Shown: positions 45,216 through 58,571, numbered from the stretch's first letter. The stretch: DNA of 64,000 nt from Phoebastria nigripes (GCA_035582835.1 JAYKAV010000489.1:1284580-1348579); one strand, 5' to 3'. The notes: generated by a model from the letters alone, not told the origin. A program made the numbers and translations.

Positions 45216-48184
45216 AAGCCTCTTAGTAGCCTTTCCACTGACTTGAATGGATTTGGAGTCAGCCTTCCTGTCTCTTGCTAAGTATTTTGATCAGCAAAAG
45301 CTAATCATTTTGTCAGTGAATGAGGGTTCTCCAGTAGTTCACTATCTGTGTTTTCAGAGCAGTCTCCAAATTTTTGGAGCAGATTCCAAATTCTGTTTTG
45401 TTTTGCTTTTTGATAACATGAGATGCTTGGTGTCTTTGGATTTCATTTGAGTCCCACTGGCAGATTCAGGGAAACATAATCCTGGGCTTGGAACCTCCTT
45501 AGGTAAGTGAAAGAGACCCCAGGTATCCCAAACCCTGTTCTTAACTGAGTTAACATGTCATATTCTACCATGGGAATCATGCATTCTTATTCCATTGCTG
45601 GGTTTGCTGCATAGCCTGTTAGTAGTCTGAAACAATATGCAGCTTTTTACAGCACATACTTTTAGACTATCTCTAGTGTCCAAGTGACACTTCACAACGC
45701 TGCTCAGGGCAGAACTAGAGCTCACATGAGTTTGGCTTCCCAATTTTGCCACAAAGCATATCATATAAAGCCCATGTCTTTTGTGCACCTCTCTAGGGGT
45801 TCTCTGCAGTCTAGGCAAGTAGGAGTGTGTCGAGTAGAAATGTGGAGAACTAGCAAGAGGTGTTAGAATGAAGTAAAGATACAAGCTTTTCTGTAGAGCT
45901 CTGACTGAGATAGTGACAGTTCTGGTCTGAGGAAGGGTAGCCGAAGTACTGAAGGAAAGGAATGCAAGAAACTCCTGCCAGTGGACCAGTGTCCAAGACT
46001 TTTTTCTTTCACATCAGAAGTTCGTTGTCTTTGTTTATCTTGAACCCCACGGCCACAGGCAGGGTAGAATTATCTTCTGGTAATAACTTATGTGAGAAGG
46101 GTAGTCATGTTTAGTGACTTTGGAATTTCATGCAAACCATTACGATATTTTAATGCTTTCTAGGGGAGTGTGAACTTCTGACCCCTTCTTTAATCTCACT
46201 TGATCTAGAACTTCACCCCAAGGAAGTCACAGNAATACCACCTGTCAGCATGGCTTCGAAGGAAGACAGAGAAACAGCCAGGCTGTGCAGAAAGTACCAG
46301 CTTATANTGTTTCATAATCAGTAGGGTCTTAAATCAAGCATATGTGCAGTAACGCAACATCGGTAATTACTGGTAGAAGGAAAAGGAGTAAGCATTTAGA
46401 CTGTGTACCAGGGACAGATGTATACATACATTTTTTGTGCTAACTTGTAAATAATTTTTCAGGGGGAAAAGGCATGCAAGATTATTTTTAATATCTCTGC
46501 TGTCCCCTTCCTGAGGCTCTTAAAAGCCTTTGCAGCCATTTCACTGAGTGACTGTCTCTCTTTCAGAGACAGGACAAACTGAGGGCCAGTATGATGACAA
46601 GAATTACACAGCCAGCCTCCAGATCTTTACATTGCCAATCCTGTTCTCTGTACCTTACCATAGAGAAAAAAGAGCCATGGAAGACTACCTGCTTTTCGCT
46701 GCAGGGATTGACCTGCCAGTAACTGGTAGGGCACAAAGTCTGAAGTCAGGGCATTCCTGTTGTCTTTTAACCACATTAATTCTTGGTGTCCACCTAGCCA
46801 GTGAGCTCATACTGCTGCTTTTCTATCAGTAAGGGTGCTAACTGATTATCTCCTTGATACCCACCTCTTCTTAGTGGATTTGTAAAAACGTAAGAGCTTA
46901 AAGTCCTCTACCTGTCTATCAAATGTGTTCAGTCAGCTCAGAGGCTGAGTAGTGGGCAGACACGTGTAGATGCACAGAGGCAATGTGATTACATCAGCCT
47001 CATTTCCTTAGCAAACCACATTAAAAATTCTGGTCCAGTTGTTTCATCTGTGCATGGAGGAAATGTCCCCACAATAGATTCTGCCTGTTGGAGTCCTGAG
47101 TAGCATCCAAGAGACAATCAACAAAGGAGTTAATGCTGTCTGCAGGATATATTTACTGTTTAGTGCCTCATGTCCTAGATCCCTCTTTAAGGAGCTGCTA
47201 AAAGGTAGCTGCTTGATGGAAAAGATATCTCAGGACTCCAGCAGAGAGCCCAGCATCCAGGGACAAGCCAGTGAGATCAGTACATCCATGGGTAATGTCT
47301 GAGACCTACCCCCAACGGAAGAATTTAAGGGAACTTCTCAGATAATTTCCTTTCCTAACGCAGATGCACAAGAGAAGTTACCCAGCCCTTTTAAAACCTC
47401 TGTCATGTATTGCTGTTGTATTTACCAAGTTGTCTACTGCTGCAAGTATTGTCCTTGCCTGACTGTTTTATGTACCACTTCAAGGAAGCAGAGATGCTGT
47501 TGACCTCATGAAACTTTGTCAAATAAGAGCCCATTTCCTGGCAATGAAAGATCCTAACTTGCATTGATTCAGGTAATCCAGTTCAAAGATTCAGTTCAGA
47601 TTGACAGATGACCATTAGAAACTTAGCTCTTTGATTCAAAACTGTATTGAACCACTAATCTAGAGGGTTGGTTGTTAAGAGAACAAGTGCCATAATGTGG
47701 CATAATGTATCCATTAGATCTGTAGAATTAATAATTTAAACTCACAAGGCAAACTCTCTCTTTTCCTCCTTTAAAAATACATATTTCTGTGTCCTTGCAG
47801 CATGCTATCTGAAGACCAGGACTGCACTTGGAGGCTATCATCATGTAAATCTCAGGAGGGGAAAAAGAAGAGAAGGAAACCCTTCATTCCAGACTGTTAG
47901 ATTTGACCCTACAAGTCTGCAGAGGCATGTTGCTGGTGGATGAACTGATAGTCCAGTTAGTTAATCAGCATGGCGTGACCAGGTTTTCAAAATTATTTAT
48001 TTATAAGGAATCTTAGTATAAAGCAGCATTTTCTCTTTTACCCTAATGTATAATGAGATCTTTCCTGAACAACTCCCTCTTCTTTCTCATTTACATGGAA
48101 TGTATGCTGGATCCATGATGTTCCCCGGCTGACCCTAGCCAGACAAAGCCAACATATCTAGACTGTTTATAGTGCACAGTGTAA

Positions 48185-48256
48185 GATCTGATGCACAGCC
48201 CGCTGAAGCTAGTAGAAGAACTCCTGTTACCTCCAGTGGGTTTTGGATCAGGCCAT
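48185..48256. repeat. Palindromic amniote repeat relic
   Basis: GATCTGATGCACAGCCCGCT, then GAAG, a 20-nt spacer, and CTCCAGTGGGTTTTGGATCA: the ends are inverted copies (GATC.GAT.CACAGCCCGCTG against CAGTGGGTTTTGGATC). Same type as the relic at 36,975. Confidence 0.6.
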
Positions 48257-50179
48257 TAAGGATTTTTTTATTCCTTTAAAATAATCTCAACACAATCGTA
48301 ACCATGGGTTTGTGATTTTGTCCTGCTATGTGATTTTATAATGCCATGGGCGTACTCTGACTCAGTGGCTGCTTGCTTCTGTCATCCTCAGCTTTTAGGT
48401 CTTTACCTTGGATTTTTAACCACCTGGGACCGATTTCAATCACTTGATTATTAAGAGACACTCTTCTTCCATAGCATCCATATTTTTCTTAATGATTTTT
48501 TGTTTGTTTTGTTGTCTTTCGTTGTTGAACTCCCTTGACTTAGCTCCAGTCCTGCATTAAAGTTGCACTGATTATATTTTCCTCTTTAAACTTCACATAT
48601 GTAAAAAGTTCCTGTTTTTTTATCTGAGAAAAGATCTTCTTTTTAAATAGATGTTGTTCTTCATCCCTTTGTTATTGTTCCTCTAGCAAGTCACATAGTT
48701 TCATTGTGTTCTGCTTTGTTCATGTCTTTTTTTTTTGTTTAGTTCATCCTCTCATCTTGCTATGAATAGTCTAAATATCAATGCAGTTAGGGATGGACAG
48801 ATTTTTGTACCCTTACTGATGTTACATAGACTCTTGCCGATCCCAAGATGTTACTCAGTGAACAGCCTTAGATTACAGAATTGATGGCCTCTAAATTACT
48901 GCAGTTTCTTGATACCTTATGAAAATTCAGTATGGGACAGCTGTTTTTTATTAGCTGGAAACTGTTTGAAAGAATATATTTGTTTCGTCACACAAATATT
49001 CCATGTTAAAAGGAGTAAACTCTGGTGAGCATTAAGACAGATGGCTACATCTTCAGTGGTTGTTGCTCCATTTGCTTTAATTGTTACTATATCTTCAAGC
49101 AAGCTATGCCAACTTAAACTTACTCTCCTTGCATAAATCTGGACTGACTACCCAGAAATGCATGGGATTTTTGCAGGTGCAACTGAGAAAAGAATCATGC
49201 CTGGCAGGAGTACTACTACCTATTAAAAATAATAATAATCTTCCAGAAACCTTTACCTGTTAAAGCATATGCCTGGAAGTAGCATGTATTTTCTGTGCCT
49301 TGATATTATACTTTTAATGTGCTTTTTTTGCTTTTCTTTCTGCCAAATTCTGTTTTTCATTGAAGTCAGTGATGCATCGTCTATCCTTAATTACTCCAGT
49401 ATAAAANTTCACAAACACTGGTGAAATCATTTGATTTCTTCAGCATTTACAGTGGTCGAATTTGTCCACGTGGGAATCTTGCCACTGATTTTGATGATCC
49501 CAAGAATTGGCTGTTCTGTGAACTCCTCTTTGGTTTTTGAATACTGTTTCAATGGTCTGATGCGTCTTGTGGGACTTTTAGTAGCTTGCCTTATTATCAG
49601 ATACGATAGAACTGTCATTGAGAAGTGGAATAAAATTACTTTTAATTCATGTCCATTCTGGTATGTGGGAAGTGTCTTTCCTAAGTTTTGTTGCCTCTTC
49701 NGTTTTAAAGAGTGATATCCCTTTTTCTAACCCCTTGGACAGTTTCAGAATAAAGTGAATCAAAGCAAAACCAGGATTTCTGGCCTACATGATACTATAC
49801 AACCAGTCTGTACTGTAGCTAGTACATTCAGAAGTTGCTAGAGATCAGTTAATGTTCAAAATATCAGCAAGGTAGGCTCTTTGCTTCATTTTCAAAATAG
49901 CATCCAGAAAGAGTGTTGAAGCCTTTTCAAAATGGTCCCTCAGTGGTCTCTTCAGGGCTTTCCTACCATGAGGGGAAAGTGGTCAAATGAGGTCACCAAA
50001 GGAGGTCTCTTAGCAGGTAACAGAGGTCAGATTTCCACTGCCTTGAATTGCTGGCATCAAAGTAAACCCCACTGCACTGCTGTAGTAATAGTTTTCTACG
50101 TCAGTGTACTAAAAATCAAAGTGTGTACAAAAAGTTTCATCCTTCTGCAAAATATTAAACTCCAGTACTGTAAACTAAA

Positions 50180-50392
50180 CCACAGCTAGTGGTGTGAGAG
50201 GGGAGAAAGATTTCCAAAGTTATTTGGGCACTAGAGGATAAGGATAGGCAACTTGAAGTATTTTTTGAAAGTGCCTAACAAGGATTTAGATCAATAGGAG
50301 CTAGACACCTGACTTGTTCAGATGCTTTTGAAAACCATACTGGAAATCTAACTTGCATCTTGATGCTCATAAATATCTTTGAAGTCTCGCTC
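50180..50392. repeat. Old amniote interspersed repeat
   Basis: Repeated short blocks AAAGTGCCTAACAAGGATTT, GGAGCTAGACACCTGACTTG, GATGCTTTTGAAAACC and AAATATCTTTGAAG resemble the 'ttaggcaccta...tttgaaaat' repeat I know from turtle, crocodile and bird sequence. Family name not recalled. Confidence 0.45.
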
Positions 50393-53300
50393 TTAATGTA
50401 ATTGAGAATTGAGCCATTGTGTCTTCAGTGCTTCTGAAGATAAATGTTGCTACCTTATAGTGCTATTGATTGGTATAAAAATAAAGGCTTTATATTAAAC
50501 CACTTAATGTGACAGAGAGGGGCAAATTGCTGCAAAAATGCAGCAATTCCTCTGATGTCCTTTAGTGCTTCTATGTCATAGGTAATCTTATTTTTGCTTT
50601 ACTAATGTACTGGTATCAGTTCTCTTCATTTATTTATGTTTACATAAATTTTCAACCATGTTTGAGAAATGCAGTCAAACACAGCTTGTGCTGGAAATGA
50701 ATATGGTCCTTGTACAACCAATTCATTCTGTTGTAGGTGTGACAGACCCATACAAAGTGAGGTGTCAAACATAGGGAAGCTAAATGACATTTTACTGCCC
50801 AAATCAGCAAGACCCCTGGTGACAGCAGTGGGTGTGGAAGGCAGAATGCAGTTGTCTGACTGAGGAATTAGTGCCTGCTTTATATTCTGAGGGGCATATA
50901 AACAAATTTCTTTATCTATGACNATCTCTGGAAATTACCTGTTCTTCATTGTCATGCATCTAGATTTGGATTTGGCCCATTATTATTCTGCATTGAACCT
51001 ACCATTTTTTGGTGGAAAAAAAAAAGAGCTGTCATATGTACGCTCTGAATGATGTTATTGCATGAAATAGGGGGGGAAAAAGTGGTAAAACGTATTTCAG
51101 TTCAACATCTGTGTCCTGGGCAGGTGAACAGAGACTTCCTTCCACAAAGCTGCTCAAGGCTTCCATTTTTTGATGCAGTCTTCCTGCATGCTGAATGCAC
51201 TAGCTAATGCCTGAAGTCCAGCTCCCTTTTCCTTCTTGTATGTATTACAGGCAGAGACAGATGGAAACTTGAAATTGCTGGCCTCAGCTCCTGGATCATG
51301 TTAGCATCTTTCACTTCTTACAGGGCAGCTGCATTCTGCAAAACAGCAGTGTGCATGTATCTTGATATGTAACCCTAGAAGAGGGCTTCTAAATATAAGA
51401 GGAGTTTCTTTGCTGCCCTATGAAGGGGGTCAGCCAGACGCTTAAACAACATGTGGTGTATGTTTCATCAGATTGCACAGCAAAAAAAAAAATCAAGGGG
51501 ACAATATGAAATTAAATTCTTAGGGTGCCTCCCTGCAGGCACACCCAGGAGTTTACAGCTTGTGACTTNAAGATCAGCACTGGCTCTTCAATTTATGTGG
51601 TTGCAGCCACAATCCGTGAACAGTGTGGCTCGAGGCTCCAGAAGCTGTTGCTTTTGTACCTGTATCTTTGGATGTGTGCTCATGGTGTGAACTGTGTTCT
51701 GCCTCTCAGCCTAGAGATAGGTTATATCTGATTGCTACCACAGCATCCATCTCTCTCAGAATCAGTCCAGATGCATCTGCTGGAACAGTGTGCAAGCATC
51801 TCTAGCCTCATTTCCTTACCTGGACCCTAACTTTGTCAACCGGTTATTTAAGATGGATTTTGTTACTGATTTGCATCAGTACGGGAGAGACTGGGTCATC
51901 TTCCCAGTTAGTTTTTACTTTGAGTGCATTGTGTGAGCACACATGCACAAGAGGATGCATTTGAAGGACTGGATTCCCCAGGGCAAGTAAGATTTAAATA
52001 CAGAGAAAGTCACTGGATTGATTTGGGGCCAAGCTGGTAAGCCACATCCTGGTTACCTGACAGGTGTTCAGGAGCCTATAAAGGCTATAAAGAGTGTGTT
52101 GTTTCGTGGAGGGAAGAGTCCATATCACCAAACCTTCACTCCTGATAATGGGGTAAACTAAGAGGAAGTTGAATAGATGTGGATCCTACCCTGACTTTGG
52201 AGGAGATACCTCCAGGCAAAGTCAGAGACATCAGAAGGCCTGTGCAGGGTAGTCTGCACGGCTGCTGCTGAACCCGCAGCTCTTCTGAGGCTGAGCCCTC
52301 AGTCTTTCATGGGCAGTACCTTCAGGCTGAAACACTACTTGAATGTTGGTTTCCTCTTACTATCCTCCCATCTCCAACCTCATTTTTAATTAGTAGGTCT
52401 CTGAAGGTTTGCAGTGTTATGTTGGAGTAGAGATGTTGAGAAGGGATGCAATGGTCTATGAGTGATTTTTATGTGCGCTCACAATTTTCCATTTCCCAGG
52501 CACAACAGCATGTTCTGCATGCACAGCAACGGCATGTGTCCCCGAAACGTGAGTGAGCCTTTAAGGAGGTTGCCCAACTTCCTCTGCATCGCTCCCTGGC
52601 AGCCTGGCAAAATGGGCTAAATTCACAAGTGACCTAAAAGGAGGGAGGGGGTTTGGAAACAGATCATTCAGCCAGTGTAAAGATAGAGGAACAAACTTGG
52701 GAGCCCAAGGTAGAAAGGAAGGTTATAGTAAGAAATTTAACGGGAAGGTTTCTGCAGTTAAATTCATCCTGTCTTGAACTGTAGGATAAGTTCTGCTGCT
52801 GCTACTACCTAACTCGCTCTCCACGGCACAGAAGCTACAAGAAGCACTTGCTCATGTGTCCTTCATAATGTGATTTATGGCATGTCTGAATTTGATCTAC
52901 CAGCTCATGACTGAGGATGACTCTTCTGTTTTTGTCATACCTAGCTGTAGGGCTGAGTCAGCTTCCATTTCTCTTGCAATGACTTCTTTTTGGCTAAATA
53001 AGCTTGCATCATGTCAAGGAAAAAGAACTTTGCCAGATATCAACGGATTCATCAGGACTTTAAACTGCACAGTCTGAGACTTTAGGCCACTGCATTTCTT
53101 TTTCAACACATACTCTAGGGTAAAAGAACGGGAAACTCCACTGAAATTAAGGGATGCACACCAGAGCCGGCTGAGTGGTAATGGTGAGCCATGGCAGCCT
53201 CGTGTACGCATATCTCAGCCAGTGTTCAATGGGAGCTTAATTGGCTTTTGATTTTAACCAACTCCAGGAGATAATCCAAACAGTGAAAATGAGATTCTGG

Positions 53301-53834
53301 CCTAGAGCACAAGTGGTGAGTGCCATCCCTTCCTTGGGGCTAGCACAAGAGTTTAGCTTCAACTTTTTGTGCCTGAAAGGTTTGTAAGGCTATTCTTCAC
53401 CCCATTTAATCAAAGATATACATTCCCCTAACACAGGTCTCTCCTGACCTCAGATCTATCCTGTTTGGTCCTTATTTTCTTTAAAAATGAGTCAGCTGAT
53501 GAAGACAGACGGTAAGTGGTATCTCCAAGGGGGTAGAAGGACTCAGTAGTAAAGATGTCGCTTCACTTGACCCCTCAGCCTGTACAGCACCGAAAGTGCT
53601 CTGTCATGATTGTTGGAACTTCGACAAAGTCTGCTGAGTCTCATGACCTTATGAGCCAAGAACCAAAATGCCTTAAAATTAATTTCTAAATAAGATGCTC
53701 TGTGTGAGTTTTAATAGTCAGGCCAGGTCTAGTTCATGTTTATTAAAGAAGGTAGATGTGAGTAAGGGAAAAAGGAGCTGACCTTTGCTTCTGGCTAATG
53801 ACATGGTAAATAACNTAGATACAATGTGGCTCTT

Positions 53835-53905
53835 CATATCCTGCAGGTGTTTTACAAGCGTCTCCTTTTAAAACCTCACATTGCCCTATGAGGTGGTGTA
53901 GCACA
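53835..53905 (+). repeat. MIR relic
   Basis: GTGTTTTACAAGCGTCTCC, then AAAACCTCACATTGCCCTAT and GAGGTGGTGTA, follow the MIR core ('gtgctttacaa...cctcacaacaaccctatgaggtaggta') closely. Confidence 0.6.
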
Positions 53906-54374
53906 GTCATGACACCTGATAAAGCATTTAATCAATTATTTTTACCTTTTTTTATGGGTTGTGGACAGTCTCAAAGTGGACTGTGCTTTTTTTTTAAGGG
54001 AATTTCTTATTCAAAATTATTCAGTTACATTTTCCCCTGATCCTTTTACCCTCCAGCCTGCCATTTGCAATTCAAACTGTTGTTGTGATTCACCATACAA
54101 TTTCCATGATACCACTTCTTTTTCCTGAGCAGACAACCATAAATCCTAGGACATTCACATGGTTGGTGTGATTGCTAATACCAAAATTTCGTATTTGTTT
54201 TTGTGATGTCTAAATTTAATGTTTACTTAAGGTGAGTAGTGAACACAAGCAGGGTCCTGAATACACCAGAACAAAATAATCTGCAGTTCTGAATTTGTAT
54301 TTAACTAAAAGATTTTGCAGTATTCACCCAATCTAGCATCACCTTCCTTTGGCTGATGGAAAGCTAATAGCTAA

Positions 54375-54455
54375 AGGCAAAAAGTGATTAAGAGTCTTCT
54401 TGAAGGTCATGCTGGCAGTTAGTGTCAGAGGCAAGAAGGAGATTTTTATCTAATT
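54375..54455 (+). repeat. Possible MIR 3' relic
   Basis: AAAAAGTGATTAAGAGTCTT, then GAAGGTCATGCTGGCAGTTA and GTGTCAGAGGCAAGAAG, recall the MIR 3' core. Weaker than the copy at 53.8 kb. Confidence 0.35.
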
Positions 54456-56800
54456 CTTTCTCTCCTTCTCAGTGAAAATGCTAACAGTCACTATTCTTGG
54501 GCACAGCTAAACAACTAAGGAACAAATTATTCTGGTACCAATGTCAGGAGTGCTTAGTGAGGGCTAAGCTCAAGTGGCCTGTTGCTGTGTCCCCTGTCTG
54601 AGAGAGACGGCAGTTTAGAAAACTAGAGAGAGTTGTTGTGATAAATTATTTCAACGGCAAGTGACACCTCTGACATTCTCACTAGGGAAGGGAACCAGGA
54701 ACCTCATTTGTGGCACATACGGAAGCCTTGATGGAAGAATGTGAACCAGCTCCCCATCTGTTACATCCTCATCTGGCAGTAAGAAAAAGAAGGTTAAGAC
54801 AGGTATGTAAAGGGGCAGGAGTAGAAAAGGTATTTTGTAGTCTTCCTTTGGAATGTGGAGGCTGGTCCTGGCTGGAGTGGAGGAGGGGAAGTTTTTCTGC
54901 CCTTCAGGTTGCAAAGCATGGAAGGAGGCAAAAAGTCACAGATGCTGTTAAAGGGAGGAGCAAAACTCCAGGGTTCCAGGAAATCAGTGGGTGGATGAGC
55001 TCTGCCAGGCCCTTGTGGCATGTCTTTAGCTAATCTCTTGCTTCCCACGTCTCCTGCATTAACAGCTGTAAGGGAATTGGGCTCCCACTCAAGCTGATAG
55101 GAGAAAACAATACTCCAGTGCATGTGAGGAACATACGTATAGACGTGCCCATGACGAGGCGGGGTGATGATTTAGTGGGCAGCAGTGGTAAGCCCCCCAT
55201 GTAAGACTTGTTGTTCATGGTGTAATGTCATCCAGCCCTCATAATTCATGGGGACCAGACGCCTCACAAAAAGAGTTACAGGCTGATTGCTCTAGGACTC
55301 TGCTACACCCCCCTGTCACGACTGACAGTGAGGGAAGACAAGAATCGGGGTTGAAGAGGAAGCAGTCACGGGGAAAAGAGGGAGGAGAAGGCAGCAACGG
55401 TGAAGCCTGACCACCAAGAGGTTGAGATGCCTGTGTCCGTTGCCTCAGGACAGTTACAGGCCAGTAACTCCCAAAGGTTTTGGCATGTAGCAACCATGGA
55501 TGGATGGTTCATCACCGTGTAGGGAGGAACCATCACATTTTAATACCAGAATTTGGTATACTTGGTGTAATGCTTGGACCTACCACAGGCTAGTTACCAC
55601 AGCCTCATGAGCTATTAGCAGTCCTTATCCTGCAGTTTATTACCTATCTATGGTTCTTACAAGTAACAAAAACCATTGCAAAGAAGTGAGGATGGGCCCC
55701 AAAGTCAAGGTACCTTTGCTTGCAACGAGTCTGGCTGGCGGTTGTGCAGATCATCACAATGGTCCTGCTGGGCAAGTGATGGACAAGACATCGTAGCGTG
55801 TATCTCCCAACCTACACTGCAGACAGTACTGCAGACATAACCAGCACACACAGAGGCACGTGCATTGGTGCTGGCCAAAAAAGAACTGGGGAGAACAAAA
55901 CAATCGGGTTTGGAGACAAAGAATTTAGGAGTGCTAAGCTGTGTGAAATACCAAAATAACAACAGCTGCATTTCATAGCAGGGTAACTGTTCTGCAGGGG
56001 CTGGGGAAGAGCTGTCCACACACATTCCCCTTGCACTGCCTCTGGCAGGCTGTCCTGTGCTGAGGTATTCTACCCACGGAAGACAAACTAGGAGCAGCTG
56101 TTCCTCAAAACATACTGCGGGAGCCAGCCGTGCACTCGCGATTAGGCACAGTGATCTGTCTATCTGGCAGAATTCTTCCCCCAACATAACAGCATGCCAT
56201 GAGGATACACTTTGATTTGGTAGGAGTCCTTCTGGCTGTTTGCAGGTTGCTTCGATTGGTTAAGAAAAACCAACAATTTCCTTGTAAAGAGAACTGCCGA
56301 CCCAGGAACCTGCAGTCCTCACAACTTTCTGCCTGTTAGAAGAGTAGAAGAAAGACAGCAACAGCTGATGAAAAGCGAAGGGTAAAATGAGATCGTGTAA
56401 TTGGAAATGCTTAGAGAAAAATGTTAGAGAAATATATGAGTGTAATTTAATTGGGGAAACATTTATCAGTTAAGGACTTAAATTTCCATCAGTGCTTCCT
56501 CAGAGGAAGCAGAGCCATGTGCTGGTGGTTTCACAGCCTGCTTTGACCGTCGCTGGTCAGCGTCCATACAGCTGGCTCTTGCTCCCATTTCACGAAGAGG
56601 GGAAATGCATTTATAGCCTAGTTCCAGCGTCCCGGTGCTCGCTCATCTGTAATTCTCCTGAGCTTGTCCAAAACCTCCTTGTGGTGGTGATGTGGAGAAA
56701 ATGGCTCGAGAGGCAGGTAAAGAGCCACCACGCTTCGCTACTGACCTCATACCTACACCACCAGTTTAGCAGTCATACTAAGTAGTTATGGGATGGCCCT
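54456..56800. other. Intergenic upstream of PRKAB1
   Basis: Somewhat GC-richer than the rest. It includes an unexplained 160-codon open frame on the minus strand (55,705-56,187). No known repeat or exon is recognised. Confidence 0.45.
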
Positions 56801-57146
56801 GCTGGGATAGTCGGCATAGACCCTGGCGTCAGGGGCCTGAGGGCGGCTGCCCGGCCCCAGAGCGCCCGGTGAAGGGTCTTGGCTGCTGCAGGGCCTGAGG
56901 GCCGCCCGCCTGGGGGGGGGGCCGGCCTCGGAACCTGCGCGCCGGGCTCGGGTTCTCCCCGGGGCGGCAGCCCGGGCACGCGGCCGGACGGAAGCGGAAG
57001 CGCCTCGGCGGCGGTGGCGGGACAGCGGCGGGCTCCGAAGGCGGGCGGTGGGTTCCCTCGGCCGGGCATGGCCGGGCCGGGCGGTGCGGGAAGCTCCGGG
57101 GCAGCCGGCCGGGAGTGGGGCGGGGGGGAGAGACGGGGTCCTGGCG

Positions 57147-57206
57147 GGTGCTATGGGGACGGTTGCTACGGGGACGGTGAGGCCGGGCGGGTTGCTATGG
57201 GGACGG
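57147..57206 (+). promoter_or_regulatory. PRKAB1: Three RFX X-box-like motifs
   Basis: GGGTGCTATGGGGACGG (57146-57162), GGTTGCTACGGGGACGG (57161-57177) and GGTTGCTATGGGGACGG (57190-57206). The GTTGCTATGG core is the RFX-type X-box half; the right half GGGAC differs from the usual GNAAC. Binding is inferred only. Confidence 0.4.
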
Positions 57207-57429
57207 CGGGGCCGCCGCCCCGGGGCCGCCGCCCCGGTGCCCCTCGGCTGCGAGGCCCGGGTTTTGCCGTCCGTGCGAGGAGCGGGTGGTCCATGGCGGG
57301 CGGTGCGCGGGGAGGCCGGGGTGCCGTGCGGGTGCAGCCCCGGCGGCCTCTGTGACGCGCTCCTGGGCGCTTGCGGGGGGCCGTGCCGTCTGCCGGTGTG
57401 CTCGGCGGGTCCGGGGAGGGGGGGCGGAG

Positions 57430-57469
57430 GCGGTGACTGCCCGCGCCGGGGCGCGCATCAGCTCGGCAG
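57430..57469 (+). other. PRKAB1: Probable 3' end of PRKAB1 noncoding exon 1
   Basis: GCATCAGCTCGGCAG|GTAAAA gives a good donor at 57470 at the edge of the CpG island. The next PRKAB1 acceptor is at 58571. The exon's 5' end is not visible. Confidence 0.45.
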
Positions 57470-58571
57470 GTAAAATATGCAGGTGTGTCTGCTGATGAGA
57501 ACTTCAGTGGCTGTTGGATTTCATTCGGGCCTTCTCAAAAGTCCGTCTCGCAGAATCAGCGAGCCGCTATTTAAAGGAGAGACGGAATGATCAAAGCTGT
57601 TGCAGTTTCACGTAGCCAGATAACGTTTGCGTGTATACCTATTTTTTATGGTGCCAGTTAAATTATTTATTTGTTTAGTTGTTTATTTACTCAAGTAATG
57701 CACGCTGAGACCTGTACAGTTGAAAGNTGGGCAATGTCCGTAATTTGAGCTTTCAGGAAACAGGGCAATATCCCATACATGTACTCGTACCCTGCTGTGC
57801 ACTCTGCAAGGCCCTGTTTGTACAGTTCCCCACGGCCCCTTGGCCACCTCTAAGTTGCTGCTCTTCATCTGTAAGTAGTCCTTCAAATAAGATACAGCAT
57901 GCTCATCCGGTCTTATCCCTTCTGCCTGTGGATGTGGCCTCAAGGGCTGTGGAGCAGGAGGAAGTGTTGTGTTTCTTGCACAGCAGGCCCCTGCCTCTCC
58001 CAGAGAAAAGCGGAAGCTGGAGGAAGCCTCCAGTGGAGCATCAGCGGGACTGTGCTGTTTGTGCTTTAGAGCCGCAGCCAGCCACTATAAGGATCCTCAG
58101 CAGGTTGCCACCTGAGATAACTTTATTTTCTAGTGAAGTCACATTTGTAGTAGGCTGTTTTTGAAGCATTCTGACAGAAAGTCCTGCTGATGTTTCAACT
58201 GATGTGGTAGAACATTATACACATGGGTATTCAGAAGACAGAAGAACAAGTACTTAGCTTGGGAAGACAGAATACCAGTGTGCTGCAGTGACAGATACCT
58301 GGTTGGTCAACTTTTAGAGCNGCTGAGTCTTGCAGAGATGCTAGGATATTGAACTGTAGCATGTTTTTAAGAGTAGCTAAAAATNTTCATTTAACGTCTT
58401 GGTTCTGAGTGTGGTATAATTTTAAGATGCTAGCATTTTGGGTTAATCGGGTTTCTTAGACCCTTCAACTCAGAAACAGAGCCCAGATCTACTGATGAGC
58501 CTGCTTTCCTGCCTACTGGTGTTCTGGCTTCAAAAGTACATGTGTTAATCTGGCTTTTCCTGCTCTTTTAG
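57470..58571 (+). other. PRKAB1: PRKAB1 first intron (inferred)
   Basis: Sequence between the CpG-island donor and the first coding exon. It contains Ns at 57727, 58321 and 58385. No repeat is recognised. Confidence 0.45.

Larger units (their letters stand above)
45216..53825. other. Intergenic, mostly unassigned
   Basis: No coding exon is supported. Old palindromic repeat relics lie near 48,185-48,256 and 50,180-50,390 (listed separately). The rest is AT-rich. Confidence 0.5.
56810..57480. promoter_or_regulatory. PRKAB1: CpG island and promoter of PRKAB1
   Basis: Very GC- and CpG-dense sequence (GGGGGGGGGCC near 56,913; CGGCGGCGGTGGCGGGAC near 57,007) begins and ends abruptly. It lies 1.1 kb upstream of the PRKAB1 start codon, and the first coding exon has an acceptor ten bases before the ATG, so a noncoding first exon must lie here. 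No TATA box was seen. Three near-identical GGTTGCTAYGGGGACGG motifs lie inside. Confidence 0.8.

Noticed and set aside
43640..45990. Similar GCAAGAAATTCCTGC / GCAAGAAACTCCTGC words near 43,643 and 45,964
   Set aside because: The resemblance stops after about 17 nt on either side; too short to call a repeat.
56773..57495. Open frames of 87-158 codons in the PRKAB1 island
   Set aside because: Pro/Gly/Arg-rich translations typical of CpG islands. PRKAB1 coding starts later, and no motif is seen.
57745..58164. 139-codon plus-strand frame before the PRKAB1 start codon
   Set aside because: Inside the inferred 5' UTR intron, with no known motif and no splice link to the coding exon.
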